A DNA stretch of 64,000 nucleotides from the NCBI RefSeq assembly GCF_014170305.1, contig NZ_LZZT01000015.1:1-64000 (forward strand). The letters run 5' to 3'. The position numbers and the translations under genes are program-made. The notes beneath the pieces were generated by a model. The model saw only the letters and a list, made by a program, of their open reading frames with translations, was not told where the DNA came from and did no database searches. Every line of letters begins with the position of its first letter. Within the stretch, counting starts at the first letter, position 1. Source of the stretch: Achromobacter sp. UMC71. GTDB taxonomy: Bacteria > Pseudomonadota > Gammaproteobacteria > Burkholderiales > Burkholderiaceae_B. Of the stretch, positions 44,992 through 53,637 are shown piece after piece.

Positions 44992-46824
44992 TCAGGCCAG
45001 GTCGAGGGTGTCCAGGTCCACCGGCAAGGCGCGGTTCAGGGCGCTGGCGACCTTCACGCGCAGGGCGTTGGTGTGCGCGCGCCGGACTTCACGCTTGACG
45101 TCCAGCAGTTGCTGCGGATGCATGGAGAACTCGGTCAGGCCCAGGCCCAGCAGCAGCCGGGTCATGCGCGAATCGCCCGCCATTTCGCCGCAGACGGCCA
45201 CGGGCTTGCCGGCCCGCTCACCCGCGTTGATGGTGTGCGCGACCAGCCGCAGCACGGCCGGATGCAGCGGATCGTACAGCGCCGCCACGTCGTGGTCGCC
45301 GCGGTCGATGGCCAGCGTGTACTGGATCAGGTCATTGGTGCCGATGGACAGGAAGTCCAGCGCCTGGGCGAAGGGCTCGATCGCAATCGCGATAGCCGGC
45401 ACCTCGACCATGGCGCCCACCTCCATGTGCGGGGCATACGCCTGTCCGCGGGCGTCCAGCTCGCGCCGCGCGGATTCGATGGCTGCCCGCGTCGCTACGA
45501 CTTCGTGCATGTGGGCGATCATGGGGATCAAGAGGCGTACCGGACCATGGGCCGACGCCCGCAGGATGGCGCGCAGCTGGGTGGCGAACATTTCCGGGCG
45601 CGCCAGGCAGTAGCGGATGGCGCGCTGCCCCAGCGCCGGATTGGTGGCCACCGTGGCCTCGCCGTCCAGCGTCTTGTCCGACCCGATGTCCAGCGTGCGG
45701 ATGGTGACCGGACGGCCCGCCATCACCTTGACGACGGACGAATAGGCCTCGTATTGCTCTTCTTCGCCCGGCAGGTCCGGGCGGCCCATGAACAGGAATT
45801 CGCTGCGGAACAGGCCGATGCCATGGGCACCCGAGGCCAGGGCCAGCGCGGCTTCTTCAGGCAGTTCGATATTGGCGTGCAGGACGATGTCGATGCCGTC
45901 CAGTGTGACCGACGGCTCGTCGCGCAACAGGCCGAGCTCGGCCCGCTCGTCGGCGTAGGCGGCCTGGCGGCGGCGGTATTCCTGCAGGATGCGGTCGGAC
46001 GGGTTGACCACCACCGCGCCCGCGGCGCCGTCGATGATCAGCATGTCGCCATCGCGCACCAGCTCGCGCACGTTGCCCATGGCCACCACGGCCGGCACGC
46101 CCATGCTGCGCGCCACGATGGCGGTGTGCGAAGTCGGCCCGCCCAGGTCGGTCACGAAAGCCGCGAACCGGCCGCCGCGCAGGCGCAGCATGTCGGCGGG
46201 CGAGATGTCGTGCGCCACCACCACCAGCGCGTCGTCGCCGCCCATGTGGGACATGTCCGGCAGGATGGCGGAGGTACCCGACAGCACGTGCAGCACGCGC
46301 TCGATCACCTGGCGTACGTCCGCGCCGCGCTCGCGCAGGTATTCGTCTTCCATGGCGTCGAACTGCTGCCCCAGGATCTGGCCCTGCGTGGTCAGCGCCC
46401 ATTCGGCGTTGTAGTGGCGCTCGGCGATCAGGGCGAGCGTCTGCTCGGCCAGCAGCGGGTCGCCCAGCAGCAGACTGTGCACGTTCAGCATGGCGCCCAG
46501 TTCGCGCGGCGCATCCGCCGGCAAGGTATCGGCCAATTGCCGCAATTCCTGCTGCGCCGAATCCAGCGCCTCGGTCAGGCGGCGGCTTTCGGCGGGGATG
46601 TCGTCAGGGGAAATCCGGTAGTGCGCGACTTCCAGCGCCGCCGCCCCCATGACCACCGCCCGGCCGATGGCGTAACCGCGCGCCACGCCCTTGCCGTACA
46701 AACAAATAACGGGGCTGGCAACGCCAGCCCCGTCATGGACTTGGGCCACGGCCGCAGCCGCGGACATGCCGGCCCGGGCCTGGCCCAGACCGGCGGATTC
46801 GGAAGCGCTGCTATTCCTGTTCAC
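44992..46824 (-). CDS. ptsI: PTS enzyme I (phosphoenolpyruvate-protein phosphotransferase)
   Basis: A 610-residue cytosolic kinase that moves phosphate from PEP to HPr. The phospho-His loop is LGGPTSHTAIVARSMGVP. The PEP-binding barrel has GIGLFRSEFLFMGR and the catalytic Cys region AVCGEMAGD. The domain proper starts at CLYGKGVARGYAIG; about 40 low-complexity residues come before it, so the start may be internal (for example 46767). The gene overlaps ptsH. No sugar-specific EIIBC is present, so this is a regulatory PTS. Confidence 0.93.
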   Translation of the reverse strand: MNRNSSASESAGLGQARAGMSAAAAVAQVHDGAGVASPVICLYGKGVARGYAIGRAVVMGAAALEVAHYRISPDDIPAESRRLTEALDSAQQELRQLADTLPADAPRELGAMLNVHSLLLGDPLLAEQTLALIAERHYNAEWALTTQGQILGQQFDAMEDEYLRERGADVRQVIERVLHVLSGTSAILPDMSHMGGDDALVVVAHDISPADMLRLRGGRFAAFVTDLGGPTSHTAIVARSMGVPAVVAMGNVRELVRDGDMLIIDGAAGAVVVNPSDRILQEYRRRQAAYADERAELGLLRDEPSVTLDGIDIVLHANIELPEEAALALASGAHGIGLFRSEFLFMGRPDLPGEEEQYEAYSSVVKVMAGRPVTIRTLDIGSDKTLDGEATVATNPALGQRAIRYCLARPEMFATQLRAILRASAHGPVRLLIPMIAHMHEVVATRAAIESARRELDARGQAYAPHMEVGAMVEVPAIAIAIEPFAQALDFLSIGTNDLIQYTLAIDRGDHDVAALYDPLHPAVLRLVAHTINAGERAGKPVAVCGEMAGDSRMTRLLLGLGLTEFSMHPQQLLDVKREVRRAHTNALRVKVASALNRALPVDLDTLDLA

Positions 46825-47080
46825 CGAATTTGCTGTCGAACAAAGTTTGGATTTCGGAAAGGGCCTGGTCGGCGTCGTTGCCGGAGGCCTCCAGTTTGAC
46901 CGTCACGCCCAGTCCGGCGGCCAGCATCATGACGCCCATGATGCTTTTGGCGTTCACGCGCTGCGCGCCGCGGGAGATGAAGATCTCGCTCGAGAACTTG
47001 CTGGCCAGCTGCGTCAGTTTGGCGGCCGCCCGCGCATGCAAACCCAGTTTATTGCTGATGACGATGTCTGTATTAGGCAT
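46811..47080 (-). CDS. ptsH: PTS phosphocarrier protein HPr
   Basis: An 89-residue carrier. The active-site His is in KLGLHARAAAKL (near residue 15) and the regulatory Ser in VNAKSIMGVMMLA (near 46). Standard length. It sits between the IIA gene and ptsI on the minus strand and accepts phosphate from the latter. Confidence 0.97.
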   Translation of the reverse strand: MPNTDIVISNKLGLHARAAAKLTQLASKFSSEIFISRGAQRVNAKSIMGVMMLAAGLGVTVKLEASGNDADQALSEIQTLFDSKFGEQE

Positions 47081-47189
47081 AGGAAATATTATGACCGCGG
47101 AATCAAGCCGCAGTGGTGGTTGCAGCGAAAAGTCGAACCGCTCATCGGCTTGAAATATTAGCCGACATAATAGGGCAAATTCCCGCCCG

Positions 47190-47591
47190 TCAGTCTACAC
47201 GCAAGACACCCTGCACCCCGCCGGCGAGCGCTTTCTCGCGGGTCTCGGCCAGGGTGAGGTTGCGATAGGTCAGCGCCCGCAGCAGCATGGGGGTGTTCAG
47301 GCCCGCCAGGACGCAGCACTGGATGCCCTGCGCCTGGGCGTCGGCCACGGCCCGCTTGGAGATGTTGGCGGGGGTGGCGCCGATCAGATCGGTCAACACC
47401 AGCACGCCGCCGCCGTGGTCTTGCTCAAGGATATCCTTGAGCACATCAGGCGCCAGGTCGTCCGGCCGGTCTTCGGGCTGGATGTCGTGGATGGCCAGCA
47501 TGCCGTCAAGGTTGCCCATGACATGGCTGGCGCACTCGCGCATGGCCGCGCCCAAAGGCGCGTGCACGACGATGACAATACCCGTGGTCAT
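47190..47591 (-). CDS. PTS EIIA, mannose/fructose family
   Basis: A 133-residue cytosolic IIA protein. The phospho-His is in IVIVVHAPLGAAMR (residue about 10), followed by the family's DLIGATPANI loop. With no EIIB/C it most likely works as a regulatory phosphoacceptor. It starts 16 bp after gshB in the same direction; gshB-IIA-ptsH-ptsI is a conserved betaproteobacterial order that links glutathione synthesis and PTS. Confidence 0.93.
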   Translation of the reverse strand: MTTGIVIVVHAPLGAAMRECASHVMGNLDGMLAIHDIQPEDRPDDLAPDVLKDILEQDHGGGVLVLTDLIGATPANISKRAVADAQAQGIQCCVLAGLNTPMLLRALTYRNLTLAETREKALAGGVQGVLRVD

Positions 47592-47607
47592 GGCAGTTTC
47601 CAGGCGA

Positions 47608-48579
47608 TCAGACGGCAGCCGGAGCGGCAGCCACGGCTTTTTCCAGCGCGTCCACGAACATGCCGGCGACGTCGAAACCGGTCTGTTCGGCGATTTCCAC
47701 GAAACAGGTGGGGCTGGTGACGTTGACCTCGGTGACGAAGTCGCCGATGACGTCCAGGCCAACCAGCAGCAGGCCGCGCGCCGCCAGCTTGGGCGCCACG
47801 GCTTCTGCGATTTCGCGGTCGCGCGGGGACAATTCCTGGGCCACGCCGCGGCCGCCCGCGGCCAGGTTGCCACGCGTTTCGCCGGCCAGGGGGATGCGGG
47901 CCAGCGAATACGGCACCGGTTGGCCGCCGATCAGCAGGATGCGCTTGTCACCCTTGACGATCTCAGGAATGTAACGCTGCGCCATGATGGTGCGCGCGCC
48001 GTTGTCGGTCAGCGTTTCCAGGATGGCGTTCAGGTTGGGGTCCTGGGGCTGCAGGCGGAAAACGCCCGTGCCGCCCATGCCGTCCAGCGGCTTGACGATG
48101 ACGTCGTGGTGCGTGTCGTGGAACGCCTTCAGGCGCGCCATGTTGCGCGTCACCAGCGTGGGTGCGGTGAACTCGCTGATTTCGGTGATGGCCAGCTTTT
48201 CGGGGTGGTTGCGGATCGCCGCGCCGCTGTTGAATACCTTGGCGCCTTGGGCCTGGGCGTATTCAAGCAGATGCGTGGAATACACATATTCCATGTCGAA
48301 AGGCGGGTCTTTACGCATGACGACAGCGCCGAAATCGGCCAGCGGCAAGTCGCGGGCGGCGGATTCGCGCCACCAGTCATGGCCGTGCAGGTCGGCGCCA
48401 GCCACCAGCTCGATGGGCGTGGTGACAGCCTTGACCGTGCCGGTCTCGATGTACAAATCGCCCTGCATGGCCACGCTGAGCGTATGGCCGCGCGCAACGA
48501 GCGCGCGCATCATGGCGACGGAACTGTCCTTGTACGCTTTCAAGAGCGGCAAGGGATCCAAAACGAACAAAACATGCAT
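47608..48579 (-). CDS. gshB: glutathione synthetase
   Basis: A 323-residue ATP-grasp enzyme that joins gamma-glutamylcysteine to glycine. Landmarks are MHVLFVLDPLPLLKAYKDSS at the N-terminus, MRKDPPFDMEY, VKPLDGMGGTGVFRL (ATP loop) and DFVTEVNVTSPTCFVEI (metal and substrate). Full length. gshA, which often precedes gshB, is absent; infC lies upstream instead. Confidence 0.97.
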   Translation of the reverse strand: MHVLFVLDPLPLLKAYKDSSVAMMRALVARGHTLSVAMQGDLYIETGTVKAVTTPIELVAGADLHGHDWWRESAARDLPLADFGAVVMRKDPPFDMEYVYSTHLLEYAQAQGAKVFNSGAAIRNHPEKLAITEISEFTAPTLVTRNMARLKAFHDTHHDVIVKPLDGMGGTGVFRLQPQDPNLNAILETLTDNGARTIMAQRYIPEIVKGDKRILLIGGQPVPYSLARIPLAGETRGNLAAGGRGVAQELSPRDREIAEAVAPKLAARGLLLVGLDVIGDFVTEVNVTSPTCFVEIAEQTGFDVAGMFVDALEKAVAAAPAAV

Positions 48580-48598
48580 CGCGACACCCCGAACGTAC

Positions 48599-48624
48599 GC
48601 CGCCTTCCCTTTCGGGAAGGCGGC
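48599..48624. terminator. 11-bp hairpin between infC and gshB
   Basis: GCCGCCTTCCC and its exact reverse complement surround TTTC, 20 nt before the gshB start. There is no T run. A second, shorter dyad (ACCCGCCG / CGGCGGGT) lies at 48664-48692. Either may end the infC transcript or shape the gshB 5' end. Confidence 0.5.
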
Positions 48625-48758
48625 TATCTATGACATCGTAGCGCAGAGCCGCCCAATAAGCGAACCCGCCGAACACAGTATGGACGGCGGGTCGCAGGGA
48701 GAGCGGCTGGAGCCTGCCCGGGAGGGATGAAACCGGCCGGGAAGGCGCCGCAGGAGCT

Positions 48759-49310
48759 TTATGCCGCTGATTCAGGCTTGCCCGCGGGCACGGCCTTCTT
48801 CTTGGGCGCCAGCACCATGACCATCTGACGGCCTTCGAGCTTCGGCATGGCTTCGACCTGGGCCAATTCCAGCAGGTCGTCGCGCACACGTTCAAGCACC
48901 CGCATACCCAGTTCCTGGTGAGCCATTTCACGGCCGCGGAACCGCAGCGTCACCTTGGCCTTGTCGCCTTCCTCGAGGAAGCGGCGCAGGTTGCGCAGCT
49001 TGACTTGGTAGTCGCCCTCGTCGGTGGCCGGACGGAATTTGACTTCCTTGACCTGGATGACCTTCTGCTTGGAACGAGCTTCGGCTTGGCGCTTCTGCTC
49101 TTGGTACTTGAACTTACCGTAGTCCATCAAACGGCAGACCGGCGGCTCGGCGTTCGGCGCGATTTCCACCAGATCCACGTCGCTTTGCTCGGAAAGACGG
49201 AACGCGTCGGCGATCTTGACGATGCCCAGCTGTTCTCCGTCCAGACCTATCAGGCGCACCTCGGGGACGCGGATTTCACCGTTGATGCGATTGGCTTTTT
49301 CAGTGGCGAT
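48759..49310 (-). CDS. infC: translation initiation factor IF-3, AUC start codon
   Basis: A 183-residue factor that binds the 30S subunit and checks start codons. The full family N-terminus [20 protein letters not shown] is encoded only if translation begins at ATC 49310-49308, which has AGGAG 8 nt upstream. No ATG, GTG or TTG suits; a GTG at 49259 would remove 17 conserved residues. E. coli infC uses AUU for autoregulation, so the rare codon is expected in kind. It begins 20 nt after the thrS stop. Confidence 0.93.
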   Translation of the reverse strand: MATEKANRINGEIRVPEVRLIGLDGEQLGIVKIADAFRLSEQSDVDLVEIAPNAEPPVCRLMDYGKFKYQEQKRQAEARSKQKVIQVKEVKFRPATDEGDYQVKLRNLRRFLEEGDKAKVTLRFRGREMAHQELGMRVLERVRDDLLELAQVEAMPKLEGRQMVMVLAPKKKAVPAGKPESAA

Positions 49311-49330
49311 GTTGAAAGCTCCTAGAAATG

Positions 49331-51283
49331 TTAAGCAGCGCTGCTATCAGGTTGATTGACGTCGCGGCGGGTGGACACGTCCTCGGACAAGCGCGCGACG
49401 AACTCGTCGTATGCGATGGCTCCAAGGTCCAGTCCGCCCAGTCCGCGTACGGCGACGGTGCCGTTTTGCTTTTCCTTGTCGCCGACGACGAGGATGTACG
49501 GCACCTTTTGCAGGCTGTGCTCCCGAATTTTACGAGTGATTTTTTCACCGCGCAAATCGGACTCTACTCTAAAGCCTTGTTTTTTCAGGCTTTGCGTGAT
49601 TTGGGCCGCATAATCGGCCGAAGGTTCGGAAATGCAGCACACCACGGCCTGCACCGGAGCCAGCCAGGGCGGCATCGCGCCGGCGTGGTTTTCGATCAAC
49701 ATGCCGATGAAACGCTCGAGCGAACCCAGGATAGCGCGGTGCAGCATCACGGGCGGGCGACGCTGGTCGTTCTGGTCCACGTACTCGGCGCCCAGGCGCA
49801 CGGGCATGGAGAAGTCGACCTGGATCGTACCGCACTGCCAGTGACGGCCAATGGCGTCCTTCAGGGTGTATTCCACCTTGGGGCCATAGAACGCGCCTTC
49901 CCCGGGCGAAATTTCGAACTCGCAGCCGGTGCGGCGCAGGCTTTCCATCAGCGCCTGCTCGGCCGTATCCCAGACTTCGTCCGAGCCGATGCGCTTTTCA
50001 GGACGCGTGGCGACCTTGTACAGCACTTCGGTAAAGCCGAAGTCGCGGTAGACCTTCTGCAGCAAGGCGGTGAAGTCGGCGCATTCGTCCTGCAGCTGTT
50101 CTTCGGTACAGAAAATGTGACCGTCGTCCTGCGTGAAGCCGCGCACCCGCATCATGCCGTGCAGCGAACCCGAGGGCTCGTTGCGGTGGCATTGGCCGAA
50201 TTCGCCGTAGCGTAGCGGCAGCTCGCGGTACGAATGCAGGCCGGCGTTGAAGATCTGCACGTGGCCCGGGCAGTTCATGGGCTTCAGGCCATAGACGCGG
50301 TTCTCGGACTCGGTCGTGAACATGTTTTCACGGTAGTTGTCCCAGTGGCCCGTCTTTTTCCACAGCGACAGATCGAGGATCTGCGGCGCTTTGACTTCCT
50401 GGTAGCCGTTGTTGTTGTAGACAGCGCGCATGTACTGCTCGACCTGCTGCCACAGGGCCCAGCCCTTGGGGTGCCAGAAGATCAGGCCCGGAGCCTCGTC
50501 CTGGAAGTGGAACAGGTCCAGTTCGCGGCCAATCTTGCGGTGGTCGCGGCGCTCGGCCTCTTCCAGCATGTGCAGGTAGGCCTCTTGCTCTTCCTTGGTC
50601 GCCCAGGCCGTGCCGTAGATGCGCTGGAGCATCTCGTTCTTGCTGTCGCCGCGCCAGTAGGCGCCCGCGACCTTCATCAGCTTGAAGACCTTCAGCTTGC
50701 CCGTGGACGGCACGTGGGGGCCGCGGCACAGGTCGATGAAATCGCCTTCGCGGTACAGGCTGAGCGGTTCATTGGACGGAATCGAGGCGATGATCTCGGC
50801 CTTGTACTTTTCGCCAATGCCCTTGAAGAACTCGACGGCGTCGTCGCGCGACCAGACTTCACGCGTCACGACCTCGTCTTTCTTGGCCAGCTCGGCCATC
50901 TTTTTCTCGATGGCGGCCAGGTCGTCGGGCGTGAAGGGACGCTTGTACGAAAAATCGTAGTAGAAGCCGTTGTCGATCACGGGACCGATGGTGACCTGCG
51001 CGTCGGGGAACAATTCCTTGACGGCGTAGGCCAGCAAGTGGGCCGTGGAATGGCGGATCAGATCCAGGCCGTCGGCGTCCTTGGCGGTCACGATGGCCAG
51101 GCGGGCGTCGCCCTCGATGCGGTAGCTGGTATCGACCAGCTGGGAATCGGCGCCGTCAAAGGTCACGCGGCCGCCCAAGGCGGCTTTGGCCAATCCCGCG
51201 CCGATCGATTGCGCCACTTCGGCGACCGTGACCGGTCCCGGATATTGGCGCTGCGAACCATCGGGCAATGTGATCTGTACCAT
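49331..51283 (-). CDS. thrS: threonyl-tRNA synthetase
   Basis: A 650-residue class II enzyme. In order it has the TGS domain ([16 protein letters not shown]), the editing domain with zinc/His motif ([11 protein letters not shown]), the catalytic core ([38 protein letters not shown]) and the C-terminal anticodon-binding domain. ATG 51283 gives the family start; an in-frame codon at 51313 adds ten residues. The 5' leader carries what appears to be a Thr-codon attenuator. Confidence 0.97.
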   Translation of the reverse strand: MVQITLPDGSQRQYPGPVTVAEVAQSIGAGLAKAALGGRVTFDGADSQLVDTSYRIEGDARLAIVTAKDADGLDLIRHSTAHLLAYAVKELFPDAQVTIGPVIDNGFYYDFSYKRPFTPDDLAAIEKKMAELAKKDEVVTREVWSRDDAVEFFKGIGEKYKAEIIASIPSNEPLSLYREGDFIDLCRGPHVPSTGKLKVFKLMKVAGAYWRGDSKNEMLQRIYGTAWATKEEQEAYLHMLEEAERRDHRKIGRELDLFHFQDEAPGLIFWHPKGWALWQQVEQYMRAVYNNNGYQEVKAPQILDLSLWKKTGHWDNYRENMFTTESENRVYGLKPMNCPGHVQIFNAGLHSYRELPLRYGEFGQCHRNEPSGSLHGMMRVRGFTQDDGHIFCTEEQLQDECADFTALLQKVYRDFGFTEVLYKVATRPEKRIGSDEVWDTAEQALMESLRRTGCEFEISPGEGAFYGPKVEYTLKDAIGRHWQCGTIQVDFSMPVRLGAEYVDQNDQRRPPVMLHRAILGSLERFIGMLIENHAGAMPPWLAPVQAVVCCISEPSADYAAQITQSLKKQGFRVESDLRGEKITRKIREHSLQKVPYILVVGDKEKQNGTVAVRGLGGLDLGAIAYDEFVARLSEDVSTRRDVNQPDSSAA

Positions 51284-51334
51284 CGGGAGTGCTTCCTGGG
51301 GTTCTGGGAACAAAAAACGAAAATCAGAAACGAC

Positions 51335-51357
51335 AAACGCGGCTGGTAGCCGCGTTT
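51335..51357 (-). terminator. terminator-like hairpin in the thrS leader
   Basis: On the minus strand AAACGCGGCT-ACC-AGCCGCGTTT forms a 10-bp stem, followed by GTCGTTTCTGATTTTCG. It lies 52 nt before the thrS start and 62 nt after the small threonine-rich ORF. The bases AACGCGGC of its first arm can instead pair with GTCGCGTT at the end of that ORF. Confidence 0.75.
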
Positions 51358-51419
51358 ATTTGGTTGTCTTGCTGAGTCCTACCGCTGACCTGACACGGTG
51401 AAACCCGACGCACGAAAAA

Positions 51420-51476
51420 CTAACGCGACATAGGGCGAAAGTTCCGGGTCGTAGTTCGTGCCAGCGGGAAAAACAT
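51420..51476 (-). CDS. candidate threonine leader peptide of thrS
   Basis: An 18-codon ORF, MFFPLARTTTRNFRPMSR then TAG. Codons 8-10 are ACT ACG ACC, three threonines in a row. A weak AAGG lies 10 nt before the ATG. Its last codons contain GTCGCGTT, complementary (8 bp, one G-U) to the first arm of the downstream hairpin. A ribosome stalled at the Thr codons would leave this stretch free and favour the antiterminator. One that reaches the stop codon would cover it and let the terminator form. Confidence 0.6.
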   Translation of the reverse strand: MFFPLARTTTRNFRPMSR

Positions 51477-51540
51477 GGTGTTCGAGCCTTGGGTGGACTT
51501 TGCTTAGCCGCCAGCATGGCTGGTGGGCTTATCGTTGCCG

Positions 51541-51546
51541 ATTGTA
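51541..51546 (-). promoter_or_regulatory. candidate -10 element of thrS
   Basis: TACAAT on the minus strand would start transcription near 51534 and give a leader of about 250 nt. The -35 region is not a good match, so this is only suggestive. The 51284-51611 stretch holds the leader elements and no other gene. Confidence 0.4.
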
Positions 51547-51611
51547 GCACCCTTTGCGCCCATTTCGTGGCGAAAGCGCGACACTTCCGACGGGTGCGCC
51601 GCCTGGGAGGC

Positions 51612-52526
51612 TCAGGCCAGGTTGCGGCTGTCGGCAATCGCGGCTAGCGCATGCACCACGCCCTCCTCCCAGTGCGGCACGTGGATGCCGAAGGTGCGCT
51701 CCAGCAGCCGGCTGTCCAGCCGCGAATTCAAGGGGCGGCGGGCAGTGGTGGGATATTGGTCGGACGGCACCGCGCGGATGTCCGCGGGCGTAAGTGTCAC
51801 GGCCAGGCCCGCCCGGCGCGCCTGCTGCGCGATGAAGCAGGCGTATTCGTGCCAGCTGGCATCGCCCGAAGCGGCCAGGTGATACAGGCCGAAAGGAAAG
51901 GGTTCGCCAGCCGGGCGCGTCAGGTAGCGCGCCAGCATCAGGGCAGTAGCGTCGGCGATGAAGGCGGCGCCGGTGGGCGCGCCGCGCTGGTCGCTGACCA
52001 CGCGCAGCGGCTCGGGCTGGCGCACGGCCATCAGCATCGTCTTGAGAAAGCTGCTGCCAAAGACGCCATAGATCCAGGACGTGCGCAGCACCAGATGCGC
52101 CGGATTCATCGCCTGCACGGCGTGTTCGCCCGCGAGCTTGCTGCGGCCGTAGACGTTCAGCGGCGCGGGCGTGTCCTGCTCGGTGTAGGCGCCAAGCTTG
52201 GCGCCGTCGAAGACGTAGTCGGACGAATAGTGGACGATCAGCGCGCCGCGGGCGGCCGCAAGCGCCGCCAGTTCGCCAGCCGCCTCGGCGTTGATGCGCA
52301 TGGCGCGCACGGTGTCTTCTTCCGCGCGTTCCACGGCGGTGAAAGCCGCGGCGTTCACGATGATGTCGGGTTTTTCACGGCCCACCAGCCGTGCGATCTG
52401 CAGCGGGTAGGTCAGGTCGCAATCGCTGCGGCCCGTGGCAACCACGTGCCCCAAGGGCGCAAGGCTGCGCCGCAGCTCAAAGCCCAGCTGACCATCCCTG
52501 CCCAATACCAGAATCTTTTTTGGCAT
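51612..52526 (-). CDS. rmlD: dTDP-4-dehydrorhamnose reductase
   Basis: A 304-residue short-chain reductase that makes the last step to dTDP-L-rhamnose for LPS or other glycans. The Rossmann start is ILVLGRDGQLGFELRR. The catalytic triad is seen in HYSSDYVFDG and PLNVYGRSKLAGE (Tyr-X3-Lys). No rmlA/B/C lies in the window. The ATG at 52526 begins the domain; a longer frame upstream is not supported. Confidence 0.93.
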   Translation of the reverse strand: MPKKILVLGRDGQLGFELRRSLAPLGHVVATGRSDCDLTYPLQIARLVGREKPDIIVNAAAFTAVERAEEDTVRAMRINAEAAGELAALAAARGALIVHYSSDYVFDGAKLGAYTEQDTPAPLNVYGRSKLAGEHAVQAMNPAHLVLRTSWIYGVFGSSFLKTMLMAVRQPEPLRVVSDQRGAPTGAAFIADATALMLARYLTRPAGEPFPFGLYHLAASGDASWHEYACFIAQQARRAGLAVTLTPADIRAVPSDQYPTTARRPLNSRLDSRLLERTFGIHVPHWEEGVVHALAAIADSRNLA

Positions 52527-52833
52527 CCGCCACCCGCCGCCATGCTCATGCTGCCCCCGGTCCGGCAAGATGCCGGCGCGGACTTGCGTACCGGAAGCGA
52601 TTATTACCCGAAGGGCGAAACATCGCGAGCCATGGCCGTCGGCGCAGGCGCTCGATAAGCGTACACCCCAGCCGTACTTCAGTCCGATTTTTTCCTGATT
52701 CTGATCCGCACCGCCCAACAAAACGTAATCTGCCCGTACAAATTTCAGACCAATCACGACGTACGCACGGGATGCCATCGGCAGACCCGCCCTACCGCCA
52801 CCCGCGTTCGCGCGGCCATTCAGTGGAGCATCG
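52527..52833. other. 307-bp divergent intergenic region
   Basis: No gene is supported between rmlD and the divergent response-regulator gene. The stretch near 52690-52750 is AT-richer (TTTTTTCCTGATTCTGAT; AACAAAACGTAATC) and probably holds promoters. Confidence 0.5.
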
Positions 52834-53574
52834 ATGAAAAGTGTGTCAGTGCCAGATTCCGCCTTACTTCTCGCCGACCGGCCCGGCGGCAAGAAAGACG
52901 GCCACCGCCCCAATTCACGCAAGCATCTCCTGATGTCGCAACCGCCTCCGGTGATACGCGTCGCGATTCTGGACGACCACCCCGTCGTCTCGCTGGGCGT
53001 GGGCGCGTTCCTGGATTCCCGGCCGGGCTTTCGCGTCCTGCACCGCGAAACCTCCGCCCGCGGCTTGCTGGAAAAACTGGCTGCGGCCCCGTGCGACGCG
53101 GCGCTGATCGACTTCTACCTGCCGCAGGAACCCTGGGACGGCGTGAATTACCTGCGGCGGCTACGGCGCTATCACCCCAATATGGCGATCATCACGTTTT
53201 CGGCCGGCAACCGCCTCGAAACCCAGTACGCCGCGTTCCGGGCGGGCGCCAATGGGTATCTCGCCAAGCAATGGGGCATGATCCTGCTGCCCGAAATGAT
53301 CCACGGCGTGCTGAGCGGCCGGGACCCGTTCCTGTCCGTGCAGGACGGCAAGATCCACGCGATTTGTCCCACTCACCCGCACGCCCTGCTGACATCCTCG
53401 GAAGTCGAGATCCTGCGGCATATCAGCCAGGGGCTGTCGGTGACGCAGATTTCATCGCGCCTGATGCGCAGCAAGAAAACCATCAGCACCCACAAGCGCC
53501 GGGCGATGCGCAAGCTGCAGCTGTCCGATGACCTGGCGCTGGCGCTGTATCTGCGGGAGAAGTTCACGGAATAG
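52834..53574 (+). CDS. NarL/LuxR-type response regulator
   Basis: A 246-residue two-component regulator. The receiver domain has VAILDDHPVVS (acidic pair), the phospho-Asp in AALIDFYLPQ (near residue 93) and the conserved Lys in GYLAKQ. The C-terminal LuxR HTH includes TSSEVEILRHISQGLSVTQI. It resembles RcsB/EvgA/BvgA-type regulators, but no sensor kinase is adjacent, so it is an orphan here. An internal ATG at 52933 would remove a 33-residue leader and is possible. Confidence 0.92.
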   Translation: MKSVSVPDSALLLADRPGGKKDGHRPNSRKHLLMSQPPPVIRVAILDDHPVVSLGVGAFLDSRPGFRVLHRETSARGLLEKLAAAPCDAALIDFYLPQEPWDGVNYLRRLRRYHPNMAIITFSAGNRLETQYAAFRAGANGYLAKQWGMILLPEMIHGVLSGRDPFLSVQDGKIHAICPTHPHALLTSSEVEILRHISQGLSVTQISSRLMRSKKTISTHKRRAMRKLQLSDDLALALYLREKFTE

Positions 53575-53637
53575 GCCTGCGCGCCGCGCCACCCTGGCCT
53601 TTGCCGGCATGTGCCAGGCCTGTCGCGGCCTGAGCGC

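Noticed and set aside
51284-51611. A T-box or tRNA-like element in the thrS leader
   Set aside because: No T-box sequence (AGGGUGGNACCGCG type) and no cloverleaf; the leader-peptide model explains the visible elements better.
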